This document shows positions 12,301 through 22,299 of a stretch of DNA of 64,000 nucleotides, piece by piece. The stretch is taken from NCBI GenBank assembly GCA_949128115.1, contig OX421964.1, positions 53,732,601 through 53,796,600 of the forward strand. The letters are read 5' to 3'. Both the position numbers and the translations under genes were made by a program. Numbering within the stretch: position 1 is the first letter of the stretch; every line of letters starts with the position of its first letter. The DNA is from Anaspis maculata. Taxonomy: Eukaryota; Arthropoda; Insecta; Coleoptera; Scraptiidae. The notes beneath the pieces were generated by a model. The model was not told the origin of the DNA and made no database searches. It saw only the letters and a program-made list of their open reading frames with translations.

Positions 12301-15300
12301 CGAATGGGGGCCGCCTGGGGTGGAGGCCTGGATATATCAGAAGTCTGGCCGTGCATGATGTGCATGATGGAAGTCTACACACGGTAAGGTATCATGTTTG
12401 GGTCGTGAGATTCAAGTAGGTACCTATGAGAGTCGTTCAAGTCAAAGACATAAATAAGTATAGGGGCTGTCTGTAGCAGAATTTTTTCCTGGCTGTGATT
12501 TTTCCATGCTATGTTCTCTCCGGTGACCGGACAATTTTTCGCCGGACCATTCTTCGCGCCGGAAACTTTGGAGCTCTAATGAGGCCGAGTGTGAGTGTGA
12601 TATTCAGAGCCCTATCCCCCAATGGGTTTTTACGTAGCGTTTCAAGCCTTGTTGAGCCCCCTTGTCTCTACAAGGTATCGTTTGGGATCTTTATGAATCC
12701 CCTTGGGTATCTTGGGGATTTGCTTCGCCCTTATGCCTTGGAAAGTTCCACAGAGCCCTATTAGGCCCCCTTGTCTTCATGTTGCATTTGTGGCCCTGCT
12801 GAGCCCCTTTTCACAATGTGTCAGTTTTCAAGCCCTAGTTAGCTCCTATTAGTGTTTATGTGTTGATCAAAGTTCTACGGGGCCCCCTTGTGTCCCCAAG
12901 TGTCATTTGGAACCCCAGTGAGCCCCGCCAGGCCTTCTTCTGATCTTGAGAGGCCTCTCCTCTCTTGTGTCTACATTGAAGCGTTTCAAGCTCTATGAGC
13001 CCTCTTGTATCTTCAAGTATCGTTTGGAGCCCTATTGGGCCCCCTTATGTATTCAATTATCGTTTGCAGCATTTTATAATGTGTCAGTTTCATCAGCCCT
13101 ACTGAGCCCCTTTGTATCTTCAAGTAGTGTTGGAGCCCTATTGAGCCCCCTTGTGTCTTCATTATCGTTTGCGAACCAGGTGACCCTCTTCTGATTTCTC
13201 GATGTTTCTGGATTCTAAGAAAGCTCCTTTGTGCCTTATCAAGTTTCTGAGAGTCCTATGTTGCCCCCCTGTGTCTTTGTTTCATTTTTAGCCCTGCTGA
13301 GCCCCTTTTTTCAATGTGCTAGTTTTTTAAGGTCTAGTTAGCTCCTGTTAGTCTCTATGTGTTGGTCAAAGTTCTACAGGGCCACCTCGTGTCCCCAACT
13401 GTCATTTAGAGCCCCAGTGAGCCCCGCCAGGCCTTCGTCCGATTTTTGGAGGCCTCTTCTCTCTTGTGTCTGCATTGGAGCGTTTCAAGCCCTACTGAGC
13501 CCCCTTGTATCTTCAAGGATCGTTTGGAGCCCTATTGAGCCCCCTTGTGTCTTCAATTATCGTTTGCAGACCGGGTGATCCCCTTCGGATTTCTCGATAT
13601 TTCTGGAATCTTAATAAGCTCCTTTGTGCCTTATCAAGTTTTTCAGAGCCCTATGTGGCCCCCCTGTATCTTTACTTTTCATTTGTAGCCCTGCTGAGCC
13701 CCTTTTTTTCAATGTGTGAGTTTTTCAAGCTCTTCAAGTACCTTCAAGGATCGTTTGGAGCTCTATTGAGCCCCTTGTGTCTCCAATTATCGTTTGCAGA
13801 CCAGGCCAGGTGACCCCCTTCTGATTTCTTGATGTTTCTGGAATCTTAGAAAGCTCCTTTGTGCCTTATTGAGTTTTTCAGAGCCGTATGTGGCCCCCCT
13901 CTGTGTCTTTATGTTTCATTTGTAGCCCTGCTAAGCTCCTTTTTTCAAGCTCTAGTTAGCTCCTGTTAGTCTTTATGTGTTGGTCAAAGTTCTACGGGGC
14001 CACCTCATGTCTCCAAGTGTCATTTGGAGCCCAGTGAGCCCCGCCAGGCCTTCGTCCGATTTATAGAGGCCTCTCCTCTCTTGTGTCCACATCGCAGCGT
14101 TTCAAGCTCTACTAAGCCCCTTTGTATCTTCAAGTATCGTTTGGAGCCCTATTGAGCCTCCTTGTGTCTTCAATTATCGTTTGCAGACCAGGTGACCTCC
14201 TTCAGATTTCTCAAAGTTTCCGGAATCTTAGCAGCTCCTTTGTGCCTTATTATGTTTTTAGAGGCCTATGTGGCCCCCCTGTGTCTTTATGTTTCATTTA
14301 TAGCTCTGCTGAGCCCCTTTTTTACACTGTGCTAGTTTTCGAAGCTCTAGTTAGCTCCTATGAGTCTTTATGTGTTGGTCGAAGTTCTACAGGGCTCCCC
14401 GAGCTCTCTTTGTGTCTCAAAGTTTCATTTGGAGCCCTAGTGGGCCTCGCCAGGCCTTCTTGCAATTATAAGAATCCTATCCTCCCTTATATCTACATTG
14501 AAGCGTTTCAAACCCTGCTGAGCCCCCTTGTATCTTCAAGTATCGTTTGGAGCCCTAATGAGCCCCCTTGTGTCCACAGTTATGGTTTGGGGCCCCAGTG
14601 ACCCCCTTCTGACCTCTTGACATTTCTAGCATCTTAGAAAGCTCTCTTGTGCCTTTCCAGGTTTCTCAAAGCCCTATCAGGCCCCCCTGTGTCTTTATGT
14701 GTCATTTGTAGACCTGTTGAGCCCCTTTCCAACCCGTCTTTGTTGCGGAGCTCTAGTCAGCTCCTGTGTGTCTTCATGTGTTGATCGGAGCCCTATAGGC
14801 CCCTCTTATGCCTTAGGGTGTCATTTGGAGCCCTATCAGTCCTTCTTGCGATATTTACAGTCTTATCCTCTCTTGGTCTACAGTGTAGTGGTTTAGGCCC
14901 TGCTGAGAACCCTTGTGTCTCTCAATGTCGTTTGGAGCCCCATTGAGCCCCTCATGCCTTTTTGTGTTATTCGAAGCCCTATATTGTGTCTACATTGTGG
15001 CTATTTGAGCCCTGCTAGCCCCCTTGTGTCTTAAAGTATGCGCGGGCGCAATGCTTGCAAAGAATTGTCCGGCGAAGAATTGTCCTAGCACCGTTCTCCC
15101 CTGCTATGTTTTTTTCCGCGATATTTATTCCGTGCGATGTTTTATCCTGCTATGTTTTTTCCATGCTATGTTTTCTCCCTGCTATGTTTTTTTCCGCGAT
15201 ATTTATTCCGTGCGATGTTTATTCCGTGCTATGTTTTATCCTGCTATGTTTTTTCTATGCTATGTTTTCTCCCTGCGATGTTTTTTCCATGCTATGTTTT

Positions 15301-18300
15301 CTCCGCTATGTTTTTTCCGGCTATGTTTTTTCCAGCGATGTTTTTTCCTAGATCCATGATTTAAGGGGAGGCACGTGCCCACCCTGGCCACCCCCTGGCG
15401 CCGTCGCTGTCTCTGTTTCCGTAATATTACTTATATTGAAAGATTTTAGTGAACTCTTCCAAACAGACCAAAAAGCAATATAGTCGGGGGGCATAGTGTC
15501 AAGAAAGGCTTGGCCGTGTGCAGCTTCGTGGAGATATATAGAGATATGTCCAAATCGACACCTGGGCGATCAAGGACCATGAAAAATTATGGTGGAATAT
15601 TAACATCTGCTGCAGGCAAATATGGTGGAGGCGCCAAAATGGGCTTTATCTGGTAATAAGAAACTGGCTGCAGCTCGTTTGTTTTCCAACGGATTTCAAC
15701 ATCTGGAACGTCATTTTGTAGACAAAAAAATTCTGTTCTTATTTCATACCTAAGTTTACAAACGTCATTCCGGGAAACTGTCAAAATTGTCTTTATAAGA
15801 TATGCTAAATTCCGGCCATTTTTGAAGGTCATCTGATATTTTTGAAACTTGGCAGTATTGTAGATCTTGAGGTGCCCTTTCCGAATTTCCACTTTTCCAC
15901 TTCGTATAGTTGCCGTCTTGGCCGCCATATTGAAAAGATGGCGCCCAAAAAACAGTTTTTTGTCAATATCTTCATTTCAGTCAATGTGAGGTGTAAGCGT
16001 TTGTATGCGAATGGAAGCTTACTCAATTATCTACAATTTGACATCTTACTCGTGCACGTTTTACTTCCGGTTCTTGGGTTATGGCTTCTAGAACTCCCTG
16101 AAGCATCAACTTTTGTCATCCAATCATCATATCAAGTTGATCTTAGCTCCACGTGGCGGTCAAATAAATCATAAATAATGATAAGTTGTCAACCACAGAC
16201 CATTGATATCTAGAGAATCAATCATGGTAACGGTTGTTATGCAACTACAGGGTGAAATCTAAGGGAAAATTGACTTTGAAAAGGTATAGCTTGAGAACCG
16301 TGAGTCGCACATAAGTGATTCAGATGTCAAATTTTAGAGAATTTGATAGACCTTCACTTTTGATATGAATCCTAAAATTTTATGACGAATTTTCCGAAAA
16401 TTCTTGGAAATATGTTTTTTTGGACGCCATATTTTCAAAATTATGGCCAGAACAGCAGAGATACGAAGTGGAAAAGTCGATATTCTGAATGATGACCCCA
16501 AATTTCATCATAATAATGAGTTTCGAATGTATCTGATATCCTTCGAATGCTATATTACCTTTATTTCTTTCTAAAATCAATTTACTTCCACAGTTCACCC
16601 TGTAATTATACAAGTTACATCACCATGATCGATATTCTGAATTTTTTATCATCTATGGTTGACGGCCTCGTGGCGCAGGTGGTTGTGTGGCTGCCTGCGG
16701 CCGCGAGAGCCCCGGGTTCGATTCCCGGAAGAAGTCTGGATGTTTGTGTTTGTCCAATTTGCAGTTTTTCATGTAAATGTGATATTATAATAAAGGGCAA
16801 AAACTCCCATGGCCGGTGCAGGCCGATAAGGAGGGATACAATTATTTTAAAAATTAATTAAATTAATTATCATCTATGGTTAATGGCCAAGAGCTATTTA
16901 TGGTTAATTTGCTTACTACATGACGGTGGTATCAATTTAACATGCTGATTGAATGCCGAAAGTTGATGCTTCCGGCAGTACTGAAATCTCTAATAGCGTT
17001 TTCGAGTCGCTAGAGCCGAGCCGATTCGGCTCCAAAATGGCTATAACTGATTGGCCAGGGATTTTCGAGAACCAATCAAATCCCCTGATTTTAGAGCCGA
17101 GCCGGCTCGGCTCTAGCGACTCGAAAACGCTATAACTCAAGAACCATTAATCGCACATGAATGACTAATATGTCAAATTGTAGAGATTTGAATGAACTTC
17201 CCTCCGCATATACACGTTTCAATCTTGAGTCAGTTGAATTCAAGATATTGACAAAAAACTGTTTTTTGGGCGCCATCTTTTCAATATGGCGGCCAAAACG
17301 GCAAAGATACGAAATGGAAAAGTAGAAATTCGGAAAGAGCACCTCAAGGTCTATGATACTGCCAGGTTTCAAAAATATCGGATAATGACGGCAGTTTCAC
17401 GAAATGACGTTTGTAAATTTGGGTATGAATGGGGTATGAAGTAAGAAGAGAATTCTTTTGTTCACAAAATGACGTTCCAGATGTTGAAAACCGTTGAAAA
17501 ACAAACGAGCTACAGCCAGTTTCTTATTACCAGATGAAGCCCATTTTGGCGCCTCCACCATATTTGCCTGCAGTAAATGCCAATATTCCACCATAATTTT
17601 CCATAGTCCTTGATCTCCCAGGAATCGATTAAGACATAACTCCACATATCTTCACGAAGCTGCACACGGCACGACCTATGCCCCCATACTAATATTTTTG
17701 AACCTTTGAATGTGTTTTGTAATTTTATTTACTATACAGGGTGAGTCATAAATCCTGAAAATCCAGTTTGTCTTCAAAAATGCATGCAGAAAATTTGATA
17801 TGAGAACTATTTGTGTTATTTGTTGCTCTACATCAGTTTTATAACCTCTAGTCCTTTCATTGGCATTTTCGAGAAAAAATTGATTTTTACGATTTACGAC
17901 TCACCCTGAACACCAAATAAAATTACAAAACCCATTCAAAGGTTGGAAAAATTTGCTTTTTGGTCTAATGGAAAGAGTTGCCTGAAATCTTTCAAAATAA
18001 CAAAAATAGAAGGGGTCGAAGGACCACCTTATTTCTTATTTTGACCCTCCATATTTCCAAAAAAAAAATCATAAATTTTTTCAACATTTTTTTGACACTT
18101 TTGGGGCATTCTCCTGACTGAGGTTCAATTTTTTATCCCAAGTTTGCAAACACCCTGTACATTTTTTCAAATTTCATCAAATTTTGTAATGAAAAGTACT
18201 TCATCATTGTTATAAAATTACATTAAACTTATTGAACTTACCAAATTATCGTATGCCGTATCTCTGTATGCATGAGGCGAGTCCTCATCATGATCTGCAT

Positions 18301-19510
18301 CCGGAAATATGAAATACAACATCGGGACCAAGATATCTTCCGAAAGCGGCGCGTTATTTCCTCTCCTGACTTTCGTAAGCGAATTTCTAGCTGCCCTTGT
18401 CAGTATTGACGAAATCGTGGGAACTTTGGGCTCAGTCAAGAGGTCTAAAGGATTGAGTATCGTCGGAGATGCTACAGCAGCGAAATCTCCTAAAATATCG
18501 TAGGTCGTTGACGAATTCTTTTGCAACTGAAGGAATTCTGTCAGGCATTCTCCTAGCAAGGAGACCGACTGGTCCGTCTTCGTGATCAAAGCGGTCCATT
18601 TTCCGGCTTTCATCGGGTTGAAGTCGCTGTAAGTTTCGCAGTCTTTTACCATGCGATGGTTCAACTGACTCCAGGAGGTTCTCAAAACGATCGTGCTGAT
18701 CGGATCGATCGTCACGCCGAAGGGCAGCCTGGACAAACTGGAGCCGTCGAAATGATCGCTGTCCAAGCTGGGATAGTCCTGTTTCCAAGCGAAGGTTCCA
18801 AAATCGCTCAAGATGTAGCTGGACTGCAGCGATACTGCAATCGTTTTCATCATGGTTGGTGCCACAATCTTCATCTTGAACATGTCCAGCAAGCCCGATA
18901 AATATTTGCATTGCTGCAGAGTGTGCTTGAGATGGACCATTTCGATGTTTGTGCGTACATCGCCGCACTCGTAGACTCCCAAATAAAGCTTTTGCCATTT
19001 CTCACGGATCTGAACGAAAAGCGGTATTTCGCATCGGGTATTGGCCGATGCGATGTAGATCGAGCTTAGCAAGATTTTGATTTTGCTTTCGGTTGTGATT
19101 CCGGCATTTCCTGCTGCACTCAGCACAATGTACTCGTTGATGCCGTACCACCGAGACAAGCAGGAATGTTCCGTGTCATTTTTCGGGTCGTACAGCTCGA
19201 AATCATGGGAAGTATCGAAGACGTTCCTCTTTTGGTTGTCTGATGTGTCGTCTTCGTCGGACGATTCGTCGTCCTTACTTTCTGTTCGCTTACGGAAATA
19301 GGAAAAAGTGAATTCAAAGTCGATGTAAGTTATATTTTCAGTTCGTATGTTCCAAGGCTCTTCAGTCGTTTCGGACTGGCCTTTGCAGTCGTCGGAGCGC
19401 CACTGGTTGATGATTTCCTCTATGCGTGCTATGAATACTTCCCAGTCGGTGGCTGTGGTGAAATCCTCTTGAAGATATTCGGTGTCGTCGATTTCTTCGT
19501 TAAATTCCAT
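6104..19510 (-). CDS. Rab3GAP1: Rab3 GTPase-activating protein catalytic subunit, N-terminal half (2 exons)
   Basis: Orthologue of RAB3GAP1/RAB3GAP130, which with the non-catalytic subunit acts on Rab3 (GAP) and Rab18 (exchange) in vesicle traffic, ER shape and autophagy (family knowledge). Visible exons are 18242-19510 (423 codons, starting MEFNEEIDDTEYLQEDFTTA) and 6104-6300 (65 codons plus 2 nt). Diagnostic stretches are DFTTATDWEVFIARIEEII near residue 16, an acidic loop near 75-92, LPFGVTIDP near 262, PMLYFIFPDA near 395-405, and AHLWYEFTQEMRYRWEN in the second exon; these run in the same order in the vertebrate protein, and the two exons join without a gap. Vertebrate proteins are about 980 aa, so roughly half, including the region holding the catalytic arginine, is missing. 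The intron is 11.9 kb and packed with transposons. Confidence 0.9.
6954..7124. mobile_element. MITE family 1, copy A
   Basis: 171-bp element with terminal inverted repeats CAATCGGCCTGATTCTATAA and its complement, and subterminal repeats around the CACCGTGCTTAC motif. A second copy with the same core (GGAAGGCCCATTGCCCTAG) lies at 29492-29647. It sits in the large Rab3GAP1 intron. Confidence 0.85.
7125..8994. other. Intronic stretch with dispersed repeat fragment
   Basis: No exon found. Bases 7560-7790 (containing GGGTGCCAAGGTGACG and CCCGCGACCTATA) recur in inverted orientation at about 25990-26140, so they belong to a dispersed repeat. An ACAGGGTG terminus at 7175-7185 and a CACCCTGTAT at 7445-7453 suggest a decayed fold-back element between them. 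Confidence 0.45.
8995..10913. mobile_element. TIR element family 2, copy A (split by a hAT)
   Basis: The left terminus TATAGTAGGTTCACTTGTA and right terminus TACAAGTGAACATACTATA are inverted repeats of about 35 bp. Without the hAT at 9069-10054 and one duplicated octamer the element is about 925 bp and aligns along its length with copy B at 55337-56321. No transposase frame; non-autonomous. Confidence 0.88.
9069..10054. mobile_element. Non-autonomous hAT element with perfect 8-bp TSD
   Basis: 986 bp bounded by the perfect inverted repeat CAGGGTTGCCAAC ... GTTGGCAACCCTG and flanked on both sides by CTTGCCAC (9061-9068 and 10055-10062). The 8-bp duplication and CAG..CTG ends are hallmarks of the hAT superfamily. 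Interior is AT-rich with TAGTAGA/CTAGTAGAT motifs near both ends and no long frame. Confidence 0.95.
10914..11503. other. Intronic stretch with remnant of a CAGGGTG-type element
   Basis: No exon. ACAGGGTGTTTCATGG at 11053 and ACAGGGTGATTCATG at 11160 look like ends of the same class of fold-back elements found elsewhere in the window, here too decayed to delimit. Confidence 0.4.
11950..12210. repeat. Minisatellite array, ~16-bp unit (left, purine-rich strand)
   Basis: About 16 imperfect units of GGAAAAAACATCGCA / GGAGAAAACATAGC. The reverse complement array lies at 15085-15350. The open frames across both arrays (MFFPCYV-type repeats) are a by-product of the period, not genes. Confidence 0.9.
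12580..15045. repeat. Tandem array with ~50-bp basic unit and higher-order repeats
   Basis: Repeated unit around TTGAGCCCCCTTGTGTCTTC and CGTTTGGAGCCCTA. Higher-order blocks several hundred bp long restart near 13185, 13575, 13815, 14190 and 14600 (each starts with a CTTCTGATTTCTCGA-like stretch). The strand is strongly skewed to T and C. Frames through it encode variants of SFGALLSPLVSS and are not believed to be coding. Confidence 0.9.
15085..15350. repeat. Minisatellite array, ~16-bp unit (right, inverted copy)
   Basis: Units such as CGATGTTTTTTCCATGCTAT, the reverse complement of the 11950-12210 array. Confidence 0.9.
16249..16605. repeat. Possible nested CAGGGTG-type element
   Basis: ACAGGGTGAAATCTAAGGG at the left and CAGTTCACCCTGTAA at the right form short inverted ends. 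No obvious target duplication. Confidence 0.4.
16661..16866 (+). mobile_element. tRNA-derived SINE, family S1, with 15-bp TSD
   Basis: The RNA polymerase III A box TGGCGCAGGTGG (16671-16682) and B box GGTTCGATTCC (16715-16725) are both canonical. The body ends in an A/T-rich tail (TTAAAAATTAATTAAATTAA). It is flanked by the exact direct repeat TTATCATCTATGGTT (16646-16660 and 16867-16881). A related copy lies at 21665-21853 on the other strand. Confidence 0.93.
16993..17133. mobile_element. MITE family 3, copy A
   Basis: 141-bp palindromic element with ATAGCGTTTTCGAGTCGCTA ends. The core contains TAACTGATTGGCCAGGGA. It interrupts the right arm of the 15482-17692 fold-back. Copy B is at 25832-25973. 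Confidence 0.85.
17737..17908. mobile_element. Small fold-back, CAGGGTGAGTC family
   Basis: 172 bp with CAGGGTGAGTCATAAATC and GATTTACGACTCACCCTG ends. The flanks TTTGAATGTGTTTTGTAATT and its complement after 17912 are the arms of the outer element. A related copy is at 37025-37203. Confidence 0.75.
18242..19510 (-). CDS. Rab3GAP1: Rab3GAP1 exon 1 (start codon to donor)
   Basis: ATG is at 19508-19510. The frame matches family conservation from about residue 15, so this start is credible. The donor is TTG|GTAAGT, with the last exon base at 18242. Reading on to 18218 would add only LVSSISLM-type intronic codons. Confidence 0.9.
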
Positions 19511-20539
19511 GGTTTTCTATTAGTAAACAAAGGATGACACTTGTACATAACCTAACAGTAACATATGCTTTTGACAACTCCAAGTTGGCACTGCGCGGCA
19601 TGTGGGTAACGTAGAGAACTGTCGTCTTCGTCCTTCTTTTTATCTTGTTGCCATCTGTTGGTGAGTAGATGCACACTGCACAATGCATATTCGAGCTCCA
19701 AACTTCAACGGCAGGTAAGGGTAGCGCAGGACCGGAGTAAGGGAAGAAATAAAAACGTTGGAAGGGCAGAGCTAGGGGCAAAGCTGTATGAACGCTGGAT
19801 GAGCAAAGTGAAAATATTTTAAAAACCAAGGACGTTAAAAACACTCATGGATGCCAACTTCTGGCCTCACTGCTCACTGGGCAGGTGTACCATCAGTGGT
19901 TGACACCAGAGGCCAGAGGGCAGTTAACACTTCGTGTTCTCTTTGTTTGCATATAAAGCAAGCACAAATCATCACAAAAAAAAACGGTTCTTTTTTATTT
20001 TATTGTTTATTTAACGTCGGCCTATTTCTGCAACGAGGCCTCCTAAGACCGACGCCGGTGAATGCTTTCCTCCACTACCGGAAATGTTGCCGAGCCCCTG
20101 TGTGTTCCAACACAGGGAAGGGATTTTTAACGACCACCAACATCGCATGGGGTCAGCACCATCGTTCGTATTTTACGAGCTATGCGACACACATTCGTCT
20201 TGCATTTAGCAAGCATTCCAACTCAATCAAAGGCCTTGTTTACGCGAGGTTTAAAACTGGTGTCAAGGTCCGTAACATCAATGTTATCGTCCGCATAAAC
20301 ACCTCTAAACGCAAGTTTCCCAACAGCTGAGGTAAACGCCCATGCATATTACGACGCATGTGCAGACCAGAAATCGGTTGGATTTATAGCAGATTTATGG
20401 GTTGGGTTGGATGTTAGATGACCTGTGAGCACCAGTTTATTAAAATTGATAATTGATGATTAACCATCTTTTGTTATGATCTCTAGAAAATGTGGTTACG
20501 GTTAAATTTCGTTTTGGCACTTCTTTGAAAGATGTCTCC
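19511..20539. other. Region upstream of Rab3GAP1
   Basis: Presumed promoter side of the minus-strand Rab3GAP1 gene. No TATA box or conserved exon is recognisable. Frames on both strands are short and lack any family motif. Confidence 0.4.
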
Positions 20540-20730
20540 CTGGGCCGCTATTCTTGAATCGTGTGAGAAAAGTCCCTGGGATCCCTGGGATAATCCATTC
20601 CGCAGTACACTTCTGTAGCGAAAGTTGCCTAAAAACCACGATTTTAGGCAACATTCGCTACATCAGTGTACTGCGGAATGTATTTTACTCCCAGAGACTT
20701 TTCTCACACGGTTCAAGAATAGCGGCCCAG
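20540..20730. mobile_element. Fold-back MITE (CTGGGCCGCTATTC ends)
   Basis: 191-bp near-perfect palindrome. CTGGGCCGCTATTCTTGAA pairs with TTCAAGAATAGCGGCCCAG, and CATTCCGCAGTACAC pairs with GTGTACTGCGGAATG, centred near 20638. Confidence 0.85.
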
Positions 20731-20819
20731 GTTAAGGGGCTGTCGGCTGTCATTTTGGTCGGCGCGCGTAAACACTCCTAACTAACCACTGTTAAAATCT
20801 CTGCTAAGCCTCGCGTAAA

Positions 20820-20936
20820 CAAGCTCAAAGAGCTATTGTTTTCGAGGCGAGAATCCGAGCGCCCACAGTGGGACTCGAACCCACAACTCTAGCGTAGTAG
20901 TCGAACGCGCTGACCACCACACCACAAGCTCCTCAA
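20820..20936 (-). mobile_element. tRNA-like SINE head
   Basis: On the minus strand, GGTTCGAGTCC is a perfect pol III B box (about 20873-20883) and GTGGTGTGGTGGTCAGCGC an A-box region 45 bp upstream. The acceptor stem does not close, so this is a SINE relic rather than a functional tRNA. The downstream tail is not delimited. Confidence 0.6.
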
Positions 20937-21005
20937 AATCGGTTGTGTCTTGTGTCACCCCAAAACTTCCCCGAAGAGTACCTAGCAAGGAACGGATGGA
21001 AATTT

Positions 21006-21890
21006 TATTATGAGACGCCGTCCCTTTGGGTGGGTAGGTAGTGAAAATTTGAGAAGATTGAAGAATTATTGAGATATTTTCTCAATAATTGTAAAAAGTT
21101 GGAAAATTTTCAGTTTTTCCATAAATGAAAACTCGGAAGCCATGTCCGATTTTTAAAATATTCCCTTCAAAAAATGATTCAATATTTTCTCCAACTTTCA
21201 TTCTCAGCATGTCTGCACCTAAAATGAATATTTCGTGGGACTCACCGTATGTCAAAGTTTGCCATGCAGTTTTTTCAAATTCACGTGCTAATTTCATTTC
21301 GAGTTTCATTTTGAAAAAATTACCTTGTAAAACCGGAAACGTGCCGGTCTACACGACGGAGGCCCAATCCAGGCCGGGCGTCCAAGCCTAGCGTCCAGGC
21401 CTAGGATATCTGCTTTCGATATCAGTTGGAATTTATTGAAAAAAGTCGATCCCTGAGAAGAAATGAATTTTTGAGTGGAGTCCTGGATCAAAAGCCAGTC
21501 GACTTGGTCAAAATACGGGCGAGAGGCCCTCTCGGGTGGCAACGGCTAGGAGACATTCTGAAAATTCATAATGCTCGATTGGAAAATGGTGGAGAATTGC
21601 AACTTCAAACTTAATTTGACCTTTTGTTGTGTTGCTTCCTGCCAAATTAGGTGCCGAGTTTAATAAAATAAATAATAAATGTTTTTCTCTTTATCGGCTC
21701 CTCACGATCACGCCATAAGAGTTTTTGCGCTTTATCATCAAACATACAAACTGTTGGAAAAATCACTAATAAGCGCAAATCATGGACATACACAACACCC
21801 AGACAAGACCAGGAATCGAACCGGAGCCTTTCGCACCACAGGCGGCTGCTCGATGCCGAGTTTGATCCCAATCCATCGGATAGGTTTTGA
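21006..21890. repeat. Dispersed repeat R1, copy A (carries a SINE)
   Basis: Bases about 21080-21647 align in direct orientation with 33350-33890 (shared landmarks: TTTCTCCAACTTTCATTC, CAGCATGTCTGCACCTAAAA, TTCGATATCAGTTGGAATTT, TCGGGTGGCAACGGCTAG). After the SINE the repeat resumes with CCAATCCATCGGATAG. No intact frame; class unknown. Confidence 0.75.
21665..21853 (-). mobile_element. tRNA-derived SINE, family S1, copy B, with 13-bp TSD
   Basis: Minus-strand B box GGTTCGATTCC. The body shares ATAAAG.GCAAAAACTC and the GGCCGATAA/GAGCCGATAA tail motif with the copy at 16661-16866. It is flanked by TGCCGAGTTTAAT (21652-21664) and TGCCGAGTTTGAT (21854-21866), a target duplication with one mismatch. 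Confidence 0.85.
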
Positions 21891-22194
21891 ACACCTAATT
21901 AAATGATAAAGTTTTGAAATTTGACATTCATTATTATTTGACAGATAATAAATAGGGCAATACTTCTAACTGTTCTGGATACCGTTTTTTATGGGCTTTC
22001 AAACGGCATTTTGCAAGTCAAAAGTTCCGTGAGATATAGCTCCTGTCATTTTTTTATAGTGAAACTTCCATTTGACAGATGACAGCCAAAAACTAATGCG
22101 CTCATTCAACGTTGAAACCATGTCTGTGTACCAAATTTCAAGTCGATGGGATGGACGTTGCGGTTGTTATCGAGTTATGGTGGAAGATTACGGA

Positions 22195-22246
22195 CACACA
22201 TACACACATACACACATAGATACACACATACACACATTCACATACT
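22195..22246. repeat. (ACACAT)n-type microsatellite
   Basis: Alternating ACACAT/ACACAG runs just after a stretch TTTCAAGTCGATGGGATGGA. Such microsatellite tails often close non-autonomous insect elements (inference). Confidence 0.7.
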
Positions 22247-22299
22247 TATTACAGACAGAGATCATTCTGGAAATGGTCTTAGTTTGGTCGGGGAAGTAA

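Larger units (their letters stand above)
11649..15409. mobile_element. hAT-like element composed of inverted minisatellites and a tandem array
   Basis: Ends CAGCGGCGGCGCCA and TGGCGCCGTCGCTG are imperfect inverted repeats, flanked by CCTCTGTT (11641-11648) and TCTCTGTT (15410-15417), an 8-bp duplication with one mismatch. Subterminal GGTGGGCAC motifs are also inverted. Inside are an array of ~15-16-bp units (GGAAAAAACATCGCA type, about 11950-12210), a central array (12580-15045) and the reverse complement of the first array (about 15085-15350). No transposase frame. Confidence 0.8.
15482..17692. mobile_element. 2.2-kb fold-back element with ~600-bp arms
   Basis: The left arm begins AGTCGGGGGGCATAGTG and runs through GGCGCCAAAATGGGC and GTGCAGCTTCGTGGAGATAT; the right arm gives the reverse complement (ATATCTTCACGAAGCTGCAC, GCCCATTTTGGCGCC, CTATGCCCCCATACT). 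Arms are about 75-90% alike by eye. The right half carries a SINE (16661-16866) and a small MITE (16993-17133). Between the arms, 16249-16605 is bounded by ACAGGGTGAA and TTCACCCTGTAA and may be a further element. Confidence 0.8.
11504..18157. mobile_element. Outer inverted-repeat element, 6.65 kb with nested insertions
   Basis: The left terminus CAGGGTGTTTGCAAACTTGG (11504) is matched in reverse complement by CCAAGTTTGCAAACACCCTG ending at 18157. The arms continue inward: GGTCCTTCGACCAC before 11641 pairs with GTCGAAGGACCACC near 18017, and GACCAAAAAGCAA at 15467 pairs with TTGCTTTTTGGTC near 17955. The left arm is interrupted by the hAT-like element at 11649-15409, and the centre is occupied by the fold-back at 15482-17692. 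Removing both leaves a palindromic element of less than 1 kb. Confidence 0.75.

Noticed and set aside
12946..14896. Series of plus-strand frames with repeated SFGALLSPLVSS-like peptides
   Set aside because: They follow the ~50-bp tandem repeat; frames break and shift between units, so this is satellite DNA read as protein.
20861..20936. Functional tRNA gene on the minus strand
   Set aside because: B box is good but the acceptor stem does not pair, so it is annotated as a SINE head.
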